From contig JAICHE010000049.1 of NCBI GenBank assembly GCA_025922755.1, positions 1 to 7,543 on the forward strand: DNA of 7,543 nucleotides. Reading direction: 5' to 3'. This document shows positions 6,355 to 7,543 of the stretch, one piece after another. The notes beneath the pieces were generated by a model. It did no database searches and was not told the origin of the DNA. It worked only from the letters and a program-made list of their open reading frames with translations. How positions within the stretch are numbered: position 1 is the first letter of the stretch; each line of letters starts with the position of its first letter. Made by a program: the position numbers and the translations under genes. This stretch comes from Nitrososphaeraceae archaeon. GTDB taxonomy: Archaea > Thermoproteota > Nitrososphaeria > Nitrososphaerales > Nitrosopumilaceae.

Positions 6355-7203
6355 TTACTTGCCAGATTGCATTGCATAGTCAAGCATTAATGAAGGTATA
6401 TCCACATCGCATACTCTAACTGTGTTTTTGTATTCTGTGGTGTTATTTACCTCGTGAACGACCAACCCTTTTTCATCACTTTCCATGAGGTCAACTCCTA
6501 CTATCTGACCTTGCACAGCATTCTTTGCCTTTATACACATCTCTTCCATCTCTTGTGTGACTGGGCAGGGGGTTGCAGTTCCTCCCAAGGCCATGTTTGT
6601 CTTCCAATTCCCATCACCTGATGTTCTGTAGATTGCAGCAACAATTTTGTCTCCTACCATTATTGCTCTAATGTCTCTGGGGGGTCTTTTCACAAATTCC
6701 TCTAAATAATGAACTTGATAAATTGGATACATCTTTTCTCGACTTTCTATAATTCCATCAGCAGAGTCTTTATCATTTAATTTTGAAATTAATCTTCCCC
6801 AGCTTCCAACAGTTGGCTTGATTACCTTGGGATATCCTTGCAAATCAAGGGCTTCAATGGCTGCATCCTTAGAAAAGGCAACAGTTGCATCAGGTGTTGG
6901 CACTCCTTGTTTCTTTAGCAGCATATGAGTAAACAATTTGTTTCCAGCAAATATTCCTGTATTAAGACAATTGATTACATTGACTCCTAGACCTTCAAGA
7001 GCTGCAGTAGAATGCAAATTTCGATAGTAACTAACACATCTTTGAATTACAGTTCCATACTCTTCAGGTTTCTTTTCTAAATCTAAGAATAATTTTTTAC
7101 AATCAACCATCTGGATATTGATATTCTTTTTTTTCCCGGCTTCTAGTAGCGCCTTTTCTTCCCATCGGATGGTGTCGTAAAGAATCGTTACGTCAGGATT
7201 CAC
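6355..7203 (-). CDS. lysX: [LysW]-aminoadipate/glutamate ligase LysX (RimK-like ATP-grasp)
   Basis: A 282-residue ATP-grasp ligase that joins the amino group of alpha-aminoadipate (and, in archaea with one enzyme for both, glutamate) to the C-terminal residue of LysW. The N-terminal domain holds VTILYDTIRWEEKALLEAG, typical of LysX. The ATP-grasp core shows YPKVIKPTVGSWGRLISKLN, then YLEEFVKRPPRDIRAIMVGD, then RTSGDGNWKTNMALGGTATP, and ends with VGVDLMESD and HEVNNTTEYKN, which supplies metal ligands. The HEVN.T.E.KN ending resembles LysX. I chose GTG at 7203 because it overlaps the lysW stop as GTGA, a classic coupled start; a TTG at 7212 would add three residues. Only one such ligase is in the window, so it may serve both lysine and arginine routes, as proposed for archaea with a single LysX; that is inference. 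It lies 3 nt ahead of lysK. Confidence 0.93.
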   Translation of the reverse strand: MNPDVTILYDTIRWEEKALLEAGKKKNINIQMVDCKKLFLDLEKKPEEYGTVIQRCVSYYRNLHSTAALEGLGVNVINCLNTGIFAGNKLFTHMLLKKQGVPTPDATVAFSKDAAIEALDLQGYPKVIKPTVGSWGRLISKLNDKDSADGIIESREKMYPIYQVHYLEEFVKRPPRDIRAIMVGDKIVAAIYRTSGDGNWKTNMALGGTATPCPVTQEMEEMCIKAKNAVQGQIVGVDLMESDEKGLVVHEVNNTTEYKNTVRVCDVDIPSLMLDYAMQSGK

Positions 7204-7367
7204 TGTCCCCAATCCTCGCCAACCGTTTGGGCCGGCTTTAGATCGAAACCATCTGAACCTTTTGCTAATTCAAAACTTGCACCACATTCGGGGCATGTTA
7301 CGATTTCTCCTTCTAAAGCATCGCTTGGTATGGAGATATCTGCATCACATTCATCACATTTTGCCAT
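7200..7367 (-). CDS. lysW: amino-group carrier protein LysW (ends in EDWGQ)
   Basis: A 55-residue acidic carrier protein. In the LysW pathway the alpha-amino group of aminoadipate (or glutamate) is linked to the side-chain carboxyl of the carrier's last residue and the substrate stays attached through reduction and transamination. Two zinc-binding pairs are visible: CDEC (Cys4, Cys7) and CPEC (Cys25, Cys28), a zinc ribbon. The acidic middle has DALEGEIVT, and the C-terminus reads AQTVGEDWGQ. The conserved tail is EDWGE in characterised carriers, so the terminal Glu is Gln here (codon CAG, 7203-7205). The start ATG shares one base with the stop of the upstream gene (TAATG) and has a GAGG site 7 nt before it. 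The stop overlaps the lysX GTG start by 4 nt. Identity is firm from the cysteines, the EDWG tail and the lysX/lysK neighbours. How a Gln-ended carrier is charged is open. Confidence 0.93.
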   Translation of the reverse strand: MAKCDECDADISIPSDALEGEIVTCPECGASFELAKGSDGFDLKPAQTVGEDWGQ

Positions 7368-7543
7368 TATTTTTCCTCGGGTTTTTCTTTTTTGTCGTCA
7401 TTAATTATCTTTTTTTCGAGTCTATCTGCTAAAGGAATCTCTATGAGATCTCCCATTCGTAAATTCTTCAAACCCAAGGCAACTGCCTTTGCAGATTCAC
7501 TGTCTTTCTCAAGACCCAAAATTGACATTAAATAGGATGCTCC
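7367..7543 (-). CDS. C-terminal end of an unidentified gene upstream of lysW (partial)
   Basis: An open frame runs in from the right edge of the window and ends in TAA at 7367-7369, giving the last 58 residues of a protein. The visible part begins GASYLMSILGLEKDSESAKA, continues with VALGLKNLRMGDLIEIPLAD, and finishes in a highly charged tail (KKIINDDKKEKPEEK). No stop interrupts it. The stop shares one base with the lysW ATG, so it belongs to the same operon and is probably co-expressed with lysine biosynthesis. I do not recognise it. It does not look like the ends of LysZ, LysY or LysJ as I know them. The regular 'SAKAVALGL...GDLIEIPLADRL' pattern suggests a compact alpha/beta domain, but no function is assigned. 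The start and most of the protein lie outside the window. Confidence 0.7.
   Translation of the reverse strand, partial: GASYLMSILGLEKDSESAKAVALGLKNLRMGDLIEIPLADRLEKKIINDDKKEKPEEK
7375..7378 (-). promoter_or_regulatory. Shine-Dalgarno site of lysW
   Basis: GAGG on the - strand lies 7 nt before the lysW ATG, inside the last codons of the upstream gene. It supports the start at 7367 and fits translation within a polycistronic mRNA. Confidence 0.45.

Noticed and set aside
1..7543. Mobile elements, CRISPR repeats, phage genes or defence systems
   Set aside because: No transposase, integrase, direct-repeat array or terminal inverted repeats were seen; gene content is housekeeping throughout with no visible break in composition.

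Overview
The window looks like chromosome from an ammonia-oxidising archaeon (Thaumarchaeota/Nitrososphaerota, Nitrosopumilus-like). Supporting signs are an AT-rich composition, an archaeal DnaG-type primase, a CTP-dependent riboflavin kinase with a winged-helix domain, an archaeal RibL-type FAD synthase, a diphthine synthase, and LysW-dependent amino-acid biosynthesis. TATA-like boxes lie about 23-30 nt ahead of several start codons, as expected for leaderless archaeal mRNAs. There are no rRNAs, tRNAs, CRISPR arrays, insertion sequences or phage genes. The assignment rests on gene content and protein character, not on a database search.

Left part, + strand (1-3519): a ribbon-helix-helix DNA-binding protein with an unassigned C-terminal region (41-643), a stand-alone two-CBS-domain protein (689-1078) and an A-type iron-sulfur carrier (1168-1518). 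These three have their own candidate promoters and are probably separate units. A 159-nt gap follows, with T-rich terminator-like sequence, a possible 33-codon leader ORF and a Shine-Dalgarno site. Then comes dnaG (1678-2823), followed after 9 nt by the riboflavin kinase/regulator gene (2833-3519).

Right part, - strand (7543 down to 3521): a tightly packed cluster, read right to left. It contains an unidentified truncated gene, lysW, lysX, lysK, a diphthine synthase fused to a C-terminal DUF357-like domain, and a RibL-type FAD synthase with an extra N-terminal domain. The first five genes overlap or nearly touch (TAATG, GTGA, a 3-nt gap, TAATG) and are probably one operon. The FAD synthase follows after 42 nt. 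It runs tail-to-tail into the riboflavin kinase gene with 1 nt between stop codons, so the two last steps of flavin cofactor synthesis (riboflavin to FMN to FAD) sit side by side on opposite strands.

LysW carries the growing amino acid, LysX attaches the substrate to it, and LysK releases the finished lysine (and perhaps ornithine). The most notable detail is that this LysW, which was too short for ordinary ORF calling, ends in EDWGQ. The textbook carrier ends in EDWGE, whose terminal Glu side chain is the attachment point. Other points of interest are the DphB-DUF357 fusion, the winged-helix-like extensions on both flavin enzymes, a possible leader ORF before dnaG, and a hairpin plus T-run at the convergent junction.
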